Shown one piece after another: positions 7,258 to 14,193 of a stretch of 16,190 bases of DNA (positions are counted from its first letter, which is position 1; each line of letters opens with the position of its first letter). The notes beneath the pieces are model-generated. The model was not told where the DNA came from, ran no database searches, and saw only the letters and a list, made by a program, of their open reading frames with translations. The stretch is from positions 20,144-36,333 of the forward strand of contig DCTX01000026.1 of NCBI GenBank assembly GCA_002329325.1, in the 5' to 3' direction. A program made the position numbers and the translations under genes. The stretch comes from Anaerolineales bacterium UBA1429 (GTDB lineage Bacteria > Chloroflexota > Anaerolineae > UBA1429).

Positions 7258-7468
7258 GGGGCGGCTCCTTTGGGTGTGCTGGCCCAAGGATACCACGGGG
7301 GAGTGAACGGGGGAAGGGACGGGGGCTGATCGGCAGGGCGCCTCCAAGGTGCATGCTATGCGTATCTAGCTGGCCGAACGAGCGCGCGTATCACACAGGG
7401 CGAACACGGCGCATAGATGCGCAGTTCGTCGCTGTGAGAAACAAGAGCAGTAAAACCCAAAAGAGTAG

Positions 7469-7489
7469 GGGCAAAGCTCGTCTTCGCCC
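7469..7489. repeat. GGGC-arm hairpin element, copy 2
   Basis: GGGCAAAG (7469-7476) pairs with CTTCGCCC (7482-7489) with one A-C mismatch over a 5-nt loop. The right arm plus the following TTGTCG repeats a 14-nt string also present at 3053-3066 in another gap, which supports a dispersed element over chance. Confidence 0.4.
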
Positions 7490-7514
7490 TTGTCGTAGGT
7501 GATCTGCCAGTGGC

Positions 7515-7536
7515 ACCTTGGACAAGGTCGACCTTG
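7515..7536. promoter_or_regulatory. Three-armed palindrome, possible operator
   Basis: Arms ACCTTG (7515-7520), CAAGGT (7523-7528) and ACCTTG (7531-7536) are each separated by 2 nt, so the middle arm can pair with either neighbour. The right half, 7523-7536, is a perfect 14-bp palindrome (CAAGGT-CG-ACCTTG). It lies about 115 bp upstream of the promoter of the sugar-catabolism operon. A dimeric repressor or activator site is possible; no known regulator motif is recognised. Confidence 0.4.
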
Positions 7537-7611
7537 CCATCGACCTGCCTGATCGGGAGGGAGAAGCCCGGACTCCGCACCGCAGGACGCATCCAGGCGC
7601 AAGAGTCGCGC

Positions 7612-7631
7612 GGGCGAAGCCGATCTCGCCC
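7612..7631. repeat. GGGCGA/TCGCCC hairpin element, copy 3
   Basis: GGGCGA (7612-7617) and TCGCCC (7626-7631) are perfect inverted arms around an 8-nt centre. It has the same arms as the elements at 3047-3060 and 9766-9787. It lies 21 nt upstream of the -35 box of the next gene's promoter. Confidence 0.4.
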
Positions 7632-7652
7632 ACGACGAACCCCCGCCCCCCA

Positions 7653-7681
7653 TTGACGCGCCACCCCGTTTCGCGTATCGT
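7653..7681 (+). promoter_or_regulatory. Sigma-70-like promoter of the hydrolase-dehydratase operon
   Basis: TTGACG (7653-7658) and TATCGT (7676-7681) are separated by 17 nt. The -35 is 5/6 and the -10 4/6 to consensus. Transcription would start near 7688, giving a leader of about 32 nt that contains GGAGG at 7706-7710. The -35 hexamer is identical to that of the permease promoter at 2917-2922. Confidence 0.55.
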
Positions 7682-7719
7682 GGCCCCGTCCGCTATACCC
7701 ACGACGGAGGCGTAGCGCC

Positions 7720-9711
7720 ATGCATCAGCTCCCCATGCGCCAGATCCACCTGGATTACCACACCGCCGGCCAGATCCCCGGCGTCGGCGCCGATTGGGAT
7801 CCCGAGGCGTTTATCGAGACCCTGCAGCGCGCCCATGTCAACTCGATCAACCTGTTCGCCCGTTGCCACCACGGGTATGTCTACTATTCCCCCACCCGCT
7901 TCACCCGGCACCCCGCCCTCACTTTCGATCTGCTGGGCGAGCAGGTGGCCGCCTGCCGCCGGGCCGGCATCGCCGCGCCCATCTACATGACCGTCGGCTG
8001 GGACGAGCTGGCCGCCCAGCAGCACCCCGAGTGGCTGGAGGTGACCCCCGAGGGCGTGCTCGGCCAGCATAGCCCCCTGACCCCCGCCTGGAAGAAGCTC
8101 TGCCTCAACTCGCCCTACCTGGAGTACGTCTGGGAGCAAACCGAGGAGCTGATCGCTCACTTCCAGGGCGACGTGGACGGCCTCTGGTTCGACATCATTC
8201 ACCAGGGCGAGTGCGTCTGCGCCCATTGTCGCCGCGACATGGCCCGCCTGGGGCTGGACCCCGCCAGCCCCGCCGATCGCCAGGCCTTTGCCCGGCAGGT
8301 GCGCGACGCCTGCCGCCGGTGGCTCTACACCCAGGGCGTCGCCCGCGTCCCCAGGGCCCTCGTCTTTTTCAACTCTGGCCACGTGGGGTACGACCAGACC
8401 ATCCACAGCCTGGATGCCTACACCCATTTCGAGCTGGAATCGCTGCCCAGCTCGGGCATCTGGGGCTACAATCACTACCCCATCAGCGTGCGCTATGCCC
8501 GCACCTTGGGCAAGCCTCACCTGGGCATGACGGGCAAGTTCCACACCATGTGGGGCGACTTTTCCTCCTTCAAGAATCAGGCCGCCCTGGAGTTCGAGTG
8601 TTTCCAGATGCTGGCCAACGGCGCCGCCTGCTGCATCGGCGACCAGTTGCACCCCCGGGGCGCGTTGAGCGCGCCCGTGTACGACCTGATCGGGCGGGTG
8701 TACACCCAGGTGGAGGCCAAGGAGCCCTGGTGCATCGGCGCCGAGCCCCTGGCCGAGATCGCCGTCTTTAGCGTCGAGGCCGTGGGCGCCGAGGACGGCC
8801 GGGTGGATACCTCCCACGCCGGGGCGTTGCGCATCCTGCTGGAGGGCCACCACCAGTTCGATTTCGTGGACGAGCGGGCCGATTGGGGCCGCTACCGGGT
8901 GCTGATTTTCCCCGACAAGGTGCCGTTCGACGAGGCCCTGGCAGCCCGCGTGCGGGCCTACCTGGCCGGGGGCGGCAGCGTCATCGCCAGCTACCGCTCT
9001 GGCCTGCGCCTCGATGGCAGCGGGTTCGCCCTGGAGGAGTTCGGCGTCGAGCTGGTGGGCGACGCCCCGTATGAGGCCGACTATCTGCGGCCCCTGCCTG
9101 CCCTGGATGCCTGCATAGAGGATACTGAGTATGTTATGTACGAGCGAGGGTTGGCCGTGCATCCCGCCCAGGGGACGCAGACCCTGGCCGAGATCGTGGG
9201 ACCCTATTTCGACCGGGCCTGGGACCACTTTTGCTCCCACCGCCAGACGCCCATGGACCCCGCCAACCCTCAGGCGTACCCGGGCGTCACCCGCAACGCC
9301 CAGGGCAACGTGATCTACCTGGCACACCCGCTGTTCTTGGGCTACCGGCGGCAGGCGCCCCTGTGGTACAAGCGCCTCGTGCTGGCGGCGCTGCGCCTGC
9401 TCCTGCCCGAGCCCCTGGTGACCACCGACGCCCCCAGCTCGGCCCAGGTGACCGTGCTGCGCCAGCCCGCCCAGAACCGCACGGTGCTGCATCTGCTGCA
9501 CTATATCCCCGAGCGGCGCGGTCTCGAGTTCGATACCATCGAGGACGTGATCCCGCTCTACAACGTATCCGTCGCCCTTTGGCTGGAGGCCGCGCCCAAC
9601 CGGGTCTACCTGGCGCCCGAGGGGACGCCGCTGGAGCACGCCTACCGGGATGGCCGCGTCCATTTGACCGTGCCCCGCGTCGTGGGCCACCAGATGGTGG
9701 TGGCCGAGTGA
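7720..9711 (+). CDS. GHL6-type glycoside hydrolase with beta-galactosidase trimerisation-like domain
   Basis: A 663-residue protein. Residues about 5-330 look like a TIM-barrel of the hypothetical glycosyl hydrolase 6 (GHL6) kind. Visible blocks are HLDYHTAG (10-17), a CRRAGIAAPIYM strand (79-90), GLWFDII (154-160), the cysteine cluster CVCAHC (165-170) and THFELESLP (235-243). D158 and E238 or E240 are candidate catalytic acids by analogy with GH29-like barrels; this is inference. Residues about 345-490 resemble the beta-galactosidase trimerisation (glutamine-amidotransferase-like) domain, with EIAVFSVE and YRVLIFPDK...GGGSVIASYR. A C-terminal beta region follows. The family is often labelled alpha-L-fucosidase or beta-galactosidase without proof. 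No signal peptide is present, so the substrate is probably imported. GGAGG at 9-nt spacing supports ATG 7720; an ATG five codons later lacks such a signal. It precedes two dehydratase-type genes, consistent with sugar catabolism. Confidence 0.8.
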   Translation: MHQLPMRQIHLDYHTAGQIPGVGADWDPEAFIETLQRAHVNSINLFARCHHGYVYYSPTRFTRHPALTFDLLGEQVAACRRAGIAAPIYMTVGWDELAAQQHPEWLEVTPEGVLGQHSPLTPAWKKLCLNSPYLEYVWEQTEELIAHFQGDVDGLWFDIIHQGECVCAHCRRDMARLGLDPASPADRQAFARQVRDACRRWLYTQGVARVPRALVFFNSGHVGYDQTIHSLDAYTHFELESLPSSGIWGYNHYPISVRYARTLGKPHLGMTGKFHTMWGDFSSFKNQAALEFECFQMLANGAACCIGDQLHPRGALSAPVYDLIGRVYTQVEAKEPWCIGAEPLAEIAVFSVEAVGAEDGRVDTSHAGALRILLEGHHQFDFVDERADWGRYRVLIFPDKVPFDEALAARVRAYLAGGGSVIASYRSGLRLDGSGFALEEFGVELVGDAPYEADYLRPLPALDACIEDTEYVMYERGLAVHPAQGTQTLAEIVGPYFDRAWDHFCSHRQTPMDPANPQAYPGVTRNAQGNVIYLAHPLFLGYRRQAPLWYKRLVLAALRLLLPEPLVTTDAPSSAQVTVLRQPAQNRTVLHLLHYIPERRGLEFDTIEDVIPLYNVSVALWLEAAPNRVYLAPEGTPLEHAYRDGRVHLTVPRVVGHQMVVAE

Positions 9712-9765
9712 GAGAGGCAGTTGCTGTTGCCGCGAGACGCGTCCTTCCTGATGGCCTCTATCGTT

Positions 9766-9787
9766 GGGGCGAGGCATGCCTCGCCCC
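9766..9787. repeat. Perfect 22-bp palindrome, GGGGCGA/TCGCCCC element (copy 4)
   Basis: GGGGCGAGGCA (9766-9776) is followed directly by its exact reverse complement (9777-9787). Pairing extends by T-G, T-A and G-C pairs to 9763-9790. There is no T-run after it, so it is not a typical terminator. I recall palindromes of this design as frequent dispersed intergenic elements in Chloroflexota and cyanobacteria. It sits in the 152-nt gap between the hydrolase and the first MR/MLE gene and could tune read-through. Confidence 0.7.
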
Positions 9788-9830
9788 GACCGCTCCCTGG
9801 CGAAACTCAACTGCCCTACGCAAGATAAAC

Positions 9831-9840
9831 TGGCCGGCCA
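9831..9840. promoter_or_regulatory. Short perfect palindrome before the first MR/MLE gene
   Basis: TGGCCGGCCA is a perfect 10-bp palindrome ending 10 nt before the ribosome binding site GAGGAG (9851-9856). It could be an operator, but a site this short and GC-rich is weak evidence. Confidence 0.2.
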
Positions 9841-9863
9841 AACAAACAGTGAGGAGCTAACCC

Positions 9864-11054
9864 ATGCGCATCACCTCCGCCGAGATATATGACGCGCGAC
9901 CCAAGGACAACAAGCAGGGCCTCGATCTCGTGCTCTTGCGCCTCTGGACCGACGAGGGCCTCTACGGCCTGGGCGAGGTAGCCCTGGCCTACGGCACCGG
10001 CAGCGCCGCCGGCCTGGCCATGCTCAAGCAGCTCGTGGAGCGCTTTGTCATCGGGGCCGACCCGTTCCGCATCGAGGAGCTCTGGTTCGCCCAGTTCCGG
10101 CGCACCTTCTGGGCGTTGGGCGGTGGCCCCGTGGTCTATGGCGGCATGAGCGCCATTGACGAGGCCCTGTGGGACATCAAGGGCAAGGCCCTGGGCGTGC
10201 CCGTCTATGAGCTGCTGGGCGGCCTGGTCAACGAGCGGGTGCGCCTGTACGCCAACGGCTGGTCCAACATCCAGGGCCCCGACGGGCGCCCCCTGATCAG
10301 CACCCCCGCCGAGTACGCCCAGGCCGTGCAGCGGGTCATCGCCGATGGCTATGACGCGCTCAAGTTCGACCCGTTCTACATCAACGCCGACCGTCGCCGC
10401 TGGACCCCCACCCCCATCCTGAGCAAAGAGATGCTGGACCTGGCCGAGGGGCGCGTGGCCGCCGTGCGCGAGGCCGTCGGCCCCGACGTGGATATCTGCG
10501 TCGAGGTGCATGGCGTCCTGGCCGTCCAGACCGCCATCGAGATGGGCCGCCGGCTGGCCCCCTACCGCCCCTACTTTTACGAGGAGCCGGTGCATGCCCT
10601 CAATGTGGATGCCATGTGCAAGGTCTCGCAGAACGTGCCGCTGCCCATCGCCGCGGGCGAGCGCCTCTACACCCGCTATGGCTTTCGCCAGTACATCGAG
10701 AAGCAGGCCCTGGATATCCTCCAGCCCGATATCAGCCTGGCCGGGGGCCTCACCGAGACGAAAAAGATCGCCGATTTCGCCGAGACCTATGACATGCACG
10801 TCCAGCCGCACCTCTGCGCCGGGCCCGTGCACACCGCCTGCTGCATCCAGCTCGATGCCTGCCTGACCAACTTTATCATCCAGGAGTGGCGCCCCTATGC
10901 AGGCGATTCGGTCCTGGATCTGGTGCAAGAGCCTCTGGACGACAAGGCCGTCAACGGCTATCTGACGGTGCCCGACAGGCCTGGCCTGGGGGTGACCTTG
11001 AACGAGGAGGCCGTTCGCGAGTATGATTGCATCCGTATCGGCCCCGCGCGCTAG
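9864..11054 (+). CDS. Mandelate racemase/muconate lactonizing enzyme family protein (sugar-acid dehydratase-like), paralogue 1
   Basis: A 396-residue enolase-superfamily enzyme with the usual capping domain (about 1-125) and barrel. Expected catalytic parts of the mandelate racemase subgroup are present: K167 in KFDP, the metal ligands E214 (in VEVHG), E240 (in FYEEP) and E266 (in AAGER), and the D289-H316 dyad (LQPD and HVQPH) with E341 in IIQEW. H216, two residues after the first ligand, matches the general-acid position of galactonate/mannonate-type dehydratases, so acid-sugar dehydration is more likely than racemisation. The first ligand is Glu where Asp is commoner. Substrate is not predictable from sequence alone. 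GAGGAG lies 7 nt before the ATG. The gene follows the hydrolase by 152 nt and precedes a close paralogue by 37 nt, probably in one operon. Confidence 0.88.
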   Translation: MRITSAEIYDARPKDNKQGLDLVLLRLWTDEGLYGLGEVALAYGTGSAAGLAMLKQLVERFVIGADPFRIEELWFAQFRRTFWALGGGPVVYGGMSAIDEALWDIKGKALGVPVYELLGGLVNERVRLYANGWSNIQGPDGRPLISTPAEYAQAVQRVIADGYDALKFDPFYINADRRRWTPTPILSKEMLDLAEGRVAAVREAVGPDVDICVEVHGVLAVQTAIEMGRRLAPYRPYFYEEPVHALNVDAMCKVSQNVPLPIAAGERLYTRYGFRQYIEKQALDILQPDISLAGGLTETKKIADFAETYDMHVQPHLCAGPVHTACCIQLDACLTNFIIQEWRPYAGDSVLDLVQEPLDDKAVNGYLTVPDRPGLGVTLNEEAVREYDCIRIGPAR

Positions 11055-11091
11055 TGCGGGGGCTTGTTCCGCGTTGCGCGAAAGGAGCACC

Positions 11092-12264
11092 ATGAAGATC
11101 ACCGCCGTTGACATCCATGACGTCGCCTACAATCTCGCCTGGAACCCCATCTTTGTGCGCATCAGCACCGATGAGGGTATCGAGGGCGTGGGCGAGGTCT
11201 CCCTGGCCTATGGCGCGGGCTGCGGCGCGGCCGTGGGCATGGTCAAGCAGTTGGCTCAGCGGTTCCTGCTGGGCGCCGACCCCTTCCGCATCGAGGCCAT
11301 GTGGCACACCCTCTTCCGCCGCACCTTCTGGGGGCAGGGCGGCGGGCCCGTCATCTATGGCGCCATGAGCGGGATCGACGCCGCCCTATGGGACATCAAG
11401 GGCAAGGCCCTGGGCGTGCCCGTCTACGAGCTGCTGGGCGGCAAGGTCAACGACCGCCTGCGCCTCTATGCCAACGGCTGGTACGTGGGTATGACCAACC
11501 GGGCGCGCAGTGCCTATGACGCCCCCGAGGAGTACGCCGAAGGCGCCATGGGCATCGTCGCCGACGGCTATGACGCCCTCAAGTTCGACCCCTTCCTGGA
11601 CCTCTCCGGCCTGGGGCCGCGCATGCCCGAGCGGGTGCTGCCCAAGCGCATGTCCGACCTGGCCTATGCGCGCATCGCCGCCGTGCGCGAAGCGGTAGGG
11701 CCCGACGTGGACATCCTCGTAGAGGTGCACGGCAACCTGGGCGTCACCAGCGCCATCGAGTTCGGGCGGCGCATCGAGGAGCTGCGGCCCTTCTTCTATG
11801 AGGAGCCCGTGGACGCCATGAACGTGGACGCCATGCGCAAGGTCACCGAGAGCGTGCGCATCCCCATCGCGGCAGGCGAGCGCATCTACACCCGCTACGG
11901 GTTCCGCGAGTACATCGAGAAGCAGGTGTTGGATATCCTGCAGCCGGACATGGGCCTGGCGGGCGGCCTGTCCGAGGTGAAAAAGATCGCCGCCCATGCC
12001 GAGACCTATGACATGCACGTCCAGCCCCACAACTGCGCGGGGCCGGTCTCCACGGCCATGGCCGTGCACCTGGATGCCAGCATCACCAACTTTATCATCC
12101 AGGAGTGGTTCCCCTACCACGAGCCCGACTTTTACGAGCTGGTGGAGGGCGCCCTGGAGCCCGAGGCCAAGGACGGCTACCTCACTGTGCCCGATCGGCC
12201 GGGCCTGGGCGTCAGCCTGAACATGGACATGATGTCCCGCTACGCCTGCGTCCACGTGGAATAG
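11092..12264 (+). CDS. Mandelate racemase/muconate lactonizing enzyme family protein (sugar-acid dehydratase-like), paralogue 2
   Basis: A 390-residue enolase-superfamily protein, closely related along its length to its upstream neighbour, with a complete catalytic set: K164 (KFDP), metal ligands E211 (VEVHG), E237 (FYEEP) and E263 (AAGER), H213 as possible general acid, dyad D286-H313 and E338. Differences from paralogue 1 cluster in the capping-domain loop near residues 11-25 and in the loop after ANGW (131-146), the regions that contact substrate in this family, so the two may act on different epimers or successive substrates. ATG 11092 is chosen because AAAGGAG lies 4 nt upstream and the protein start then aligns with paralogue 1; the frame is open 23 codons further upstream, overlapping the preceding gene. 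It ends 9 nt before the stem of a strong hairpin terminator. Confidence 0.88.
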   Translation: MKITAVDIHDVAYNLAWNPIFVRISTDEGIEGVGEVSLAYGAGCGAAVGMVKQLAQRFLLGADPFRIEAMWHTLFRRTFWGQGGGPVIYGAMSGIDAALWDIKGKALGVPVYELLGGKVNDRLRLYANGWYVGMTNRARSAYDAPEEYAEGAMGIVADGYDALKFDPFLDLSGLGPRMPERVLPKRMSDLAYARIAAVREAVGPDVDILVEVHGNLGVTSAIEFGRRIEELRPFFYEEPVDAMNVDAMRKVTESVRIPIAAGERIYTRYGFREYIEKQVLDILQPDMGLAGGLSEVKKIAAHAETYDMHVQPHNCAGPVSTAMAVHLDASITNFIIQEWFPYHEPDFYELVEGALEPEAKDGYLTVPDRPGLGVSLNMDMMSRYACVHVE

Positions 12265-12273
12265 CCCACACGC

Positions 12274-12311
12274 AAACAGGCCGCGAGGGCGTATGCCCTC
12301 GCGGCCTGTTT
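12274..12311. terminator. Bidirectional intrinsic terminator between convergent operons
   Basis: A perfect 17-bp stem pairs 12274-12290 with 12295-12311 around the loop GTAT. The outer arms are AAAC and GTTT, so each strand has a short T-run at the stem exit; on the plus strand it continues as TCTCTCTC. It lies 9 nt after the stop of the second MR/MLE gene and 16 nt beyond the phoU stop, and probably ends both transcripts. Confidence 0.9.
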
Positions 12312-12327
12312 CTCTCTCGCGTCGAGA

Positions 12328-12990
12328 TCAGCTTCCGGTGTCCAGCTCCTGCATGTCCCCGGTGACGGTGAACACCACCCGCTCGCAGATGTTGGTCACC
12401 CGGTCGGCAGAGCGCTCCAGGTTGTGGGCCGCCCACACAAGGCAGTTGGCCTGCTCCATCATGCGGGGGTTCGCCAGGGTCATCTCCAGCAGGGCGTGGT
12501 TCACCTGGTTGTACAGCAGGTCCACCTCGTCGTCCTCTCGTGGGATGGCGCGAGCCGTCTCCACGTCGCCCCGCAAGAAGGCATCCAGGGCGCGATCCAG
12601 CATGGCGGCGGCCTTGGCGGCCATCGTCGGGATCTGGGGCATGGGCGGGATCTTTTCCTCGTTGCCCAGCAGCAGGGTGATCTTGGCGATGCCCTCGGCA
12701 TAGTCGCCGATGCGCTCCAGATCGGCGATGATCTCCAGCATGGCCGCCAGGGTGCGCAGGTCGGTGGCCATGGGCTGCTGACGCGCGATGGTCACCAGGA
12801 TCTCGGATTCGAGGGCATAGCGCCGCTCGTCGATCTCCCCGTCAGCGTCGATCAGGCGGCGCGCCGCCTCCAGGTCCTGCCGCCGCAGGATCTCTACCGA
12901 TTCCTCCAGGGCGTTGGATACCTTGCTGCCCAGGATCGTCATCTCGTCTTGCAGACTCTGTAGCTCGCGGTCCAGCGCTGTCCTCGTCAT
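12328..12990 (-). CDS. phoU: Phosphate signalling/transport accessory protein PhoU
   Basis: A 220-residue all-helical cytosolic protein of normal PhoU length. It has two pseudo-repeated three-helix bundles, each with the PhoU metal-cluster motif: LERIGDYA at 91-98 (E92, D96) and LERSADRV at 191-198 (E192, D196). PhoU links the Pst transporter to the PhoR-type sensor kinase and restrains phosphate uptake; the sensor and regulator genes are not in this window. GAGAGG lies 7 nt before the ATG. It starts 11 nt after the HD-domain gene and is the last gene of the pst operon, ending near the shared hairpin terminator. No unusual feature is seen within the protein. Confidence 0.95.
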   Translation of the reverse strand: MTRTALDRELQSLQDEMTILGSKVSNALEESVEILRRQDLEAARRLIDADGEIDERRYALESEILVTIARQQPMATDLRTLAAMLEIIADLERIGDYAEGIAKITLLLGNEEKIPPMPQIPTMAAKAAAMLDRALDAFLRGDVETARAIPREDDEVDLLYNQVNHALLEMTLANPRMMEQANCLVWAAHNLERSADRVTNICERVVFTVTGDMQELDTGS

Positions 12991-13001
12991 CTCTTTGCCT
13001 C

Positions 13002-13772
13002 TCAGAGCTTGTACACCTTGGATAGGTGCTCTGTGGTCGTCTCAAGGCGAGCGACGATCTCCACGTGGGGCGCCAGGGTCGAGTGCTTGAGCTTGCGCTG
13101 CAGCAGCTCGTCCACCTGAAAGATGCCCGCCGTGCCGCTCAGGTCGATCACGATGCGCACGGGACGTTCCTCTCCCCGCTCGATGCGCACCTCCTTGATC
13201 GATTGGGCCGAGACCGAGTGAATGTTCACGGCGCCCGCCTCAAAGGGGATGCGCGAGCGCCCCTGGGTCATGTCCAGGGCATCGGCTACCTTGACCACCC
13301 CGGCCTCGATGGTCAGGCAGGTTTGCTCCCAGTTGTGGGCGATGATGGCGTGGAGCACCTCACTGACCATAGTGGTCAGTTGGGGCTCCTCGTAGAGCGG
13401 CGCCAGGAGCTGGCGCGCCTTGGGATAGGCGATCACCAGGCTCAGCATCTCGTGGCCCTCGCGGTGAATGACCATGCCCACATCGTGCAAGCAGGCTGCC
13501 AACACCACGATCAGCTCGGCATCCTCCGGCGCCATGCCGTGCTCTCGCACGACGCCCGGCGTGACGCCCGCCTCGGCCAGGAGCCGCAGCAGCCGCAGCG
13601 CAGCGTTGGCCACGATGCGGATGTGCACCTCCCCGTGGTCGTTCAGCCCGGAGCGATCCACGGCGTTGATGTTGGTGCAGACGTAGAGCTGCGCCAACTC
13701 GGCATCGGCGTTGATGGCATCCATCAGCGCCCGGAGTTTCTGGTTACGACGGGTCGGAAGGTTGATGTTCAC
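13002..13772 (-). CDS. HD-domain metal-dependent phosphohydrolase
   Basis: A 256-residue HD-superfamily protein. Candidate metal ligands are H46 and H50 (NDHGEVH), H96-D97 (CLHDVGM), H141 and H146 (LHAIIAH) and D164 or D167 (VADALDM). The block GRSRIPFEAGAVNIHSVSA at 171-189 and the C-terminal GIFQVDELLQRKLK resemble, from memory, a conserved HD family of archaea and deep-branching bacteria with no proven substrate. HD hydrolases generally cleave nucleotides, cyclic dinucleotides or other phosphate esters. The frame is open for 110 codons further upstream, but that part merely overlaps arsC in another frame. GTG 13772 is chosen because the conserved N-terminal helix (KLRALMDAI...NINAVDR) begins just after it; it overlaps the arsC end by 29 nt. 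ATG 13724 is an alternative that would remove part of that helix. Location between arsC and phoU suggests a link to phosphate status. Confidence 0.82.
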   Translation of the reverse strand: MNINLPTRRNQKLRALMDAINADAELAQLYVCTNINAVDRSGLNDHGEVHIRIVANAALRLLRLLAEAGVTPGVVREHGMAPEDAELIVVLAACLHDVGMVIHREGHEMLSLVIAYPKARQLLAPLYEEPQLTTMVSEVLHAIIAHNWEQTCLTIEAGVVKVADALDMTQGRSRIPFEAGAVNIHSVSAQSIKEVRIERGEERPVRIVIDLSGTAGIFQVDELLQRKLKHSTLAPHVEIVARLETTTEHLSKVYKL

Positions 13773-14193
13773 TGATCTCGCGCAATCGGCCCAGCAGGCG
13801 GGCTCGGATGGCATCGCGCACCGCACGGAACACCTGAAGCTGCTCCGCGGGCGCGCCGGCGGCGAGAGCGGGATCGGGGAACGCCAGGTGCTCCGTGCGC
13901 CCCGCGCCCAGCCAGGCCGGGCAGCTCTTTTGACCATTGTCGCACACGGTGATGACCATGTCAAACGGCTGCCCCTGGTACACCCGCAGGTGTTTCGGCT
14001 CCTGCCGAGAGATGTCGATGCCCAGCTCGGCCATGGCCTGCACGGCCAGAGGGTGCACCCGCTCCGCGGGCTGCGTACCCGCCGAGTATGCCTCCCACGC
14101 ATCGCCCAGCAACGCGTTGATCAGCCCTTGAGCCATCTGGCTGCGGGCTGCGTTGCCTGTGCACAACACCAGTACCCGTCGTTTTGCGCTCAT
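13744..14193 (-). CDS. arsC: Arsenate reductase, thioredoxin-coupled type (low-molecular-weight phosphatase fold)
   Basis: A 149-residue cytosolic protein with the CX5R phosphate loop CTGNAARS at 11-18 (C11 nucleophile, R17) and the DP aspartate D107. It also has the two extra cysteines C84 and C91 (VCDNGQKSC) that define the thioredoxin-linked ArsC of the pI258 kind. The C11-C84-C91 set supports arsenate reduction to arsenite over protein-tyrosine phosphatase activity. The ATG overlaps the pstB stop (ATGA), so translation is probably coupled. Placement inside a phosphate-import operon fits its role, since Pst systems also admit arsenate. No arsenite exporter or ArsR repressor is visible, so efflux must be encoded elsewhere if present. 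Confidence 0.92.
   Translation of the reverse strand: MSAKRRVLVLCTGNAARSQMAQGLINALLGDAWEAYSAGTQPAERVHPLAVQAMAELGIDISRQEPKHLRVYQGQPFDMVITVCDNGQKSCPAWLGAGRTEHLAFPDPALAAGAPAEQLQVFRAVRDAIRARLLGRLREISEHQPSDPS

Larger units (their letters stand above)
7258..7719. other. Divergent intergenic region with palindromes and one promoter
   Basis: A 462-bp gap between the CBM9-like gene (minus) and the hydrolase gene (plus). It contains two GGGC-arm hairpins (7469-7489 and 7612-7631), a three-armed palindrome (7515-7536) and a good plus-strand promoter (7653-7681). The stretch around 7440-7475 is noticeably AT-richer than its surroundings. A 95-codon minus-strand frame (7366-7653) has several Cys residues but no convincing start signal and overlaps other open frames, so it is not called as a gene. 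On the minus strand TATCCT (7292-7287) is a weak -10 candidate for the CBM9-like gene. Confidence 0.6.

Noticed and set aside
9763..9790. Intrinsic terminator between the hydrolase and the first MR/MLE gene
   Set aside because: The stem is strong but has no loop-forming spacer and no T-run after it on the plus strand, unlike the clear terminator at 12274-12311.
7693..9810. 705-codon open frame antisense to the GHL6-type hydrolase gene
   Set aside because: Its length comes from GC-rich third positions on the opposite strand. The translation is Gly/His/Gln/Val-rich with no domain, while the plus-strand frame has clear hydrolase motifs.
9816..11114. 432-codon open frame antisense to the first MR/MLE gene
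   Set aside because: Same codon-bias effect; low-complexity Gly/Ala/His/Asp translation and no ribosome binding site, opposite a gene with a full catalytic set.
13773..14102. Upstream 110-codon extension of the HD-domain frame
   Set aside because: It overlaps arsC in another frame, is Arg/Pro/Ser-rich and lacks HD-family similarity; arsC has a complete catalytic triad there.
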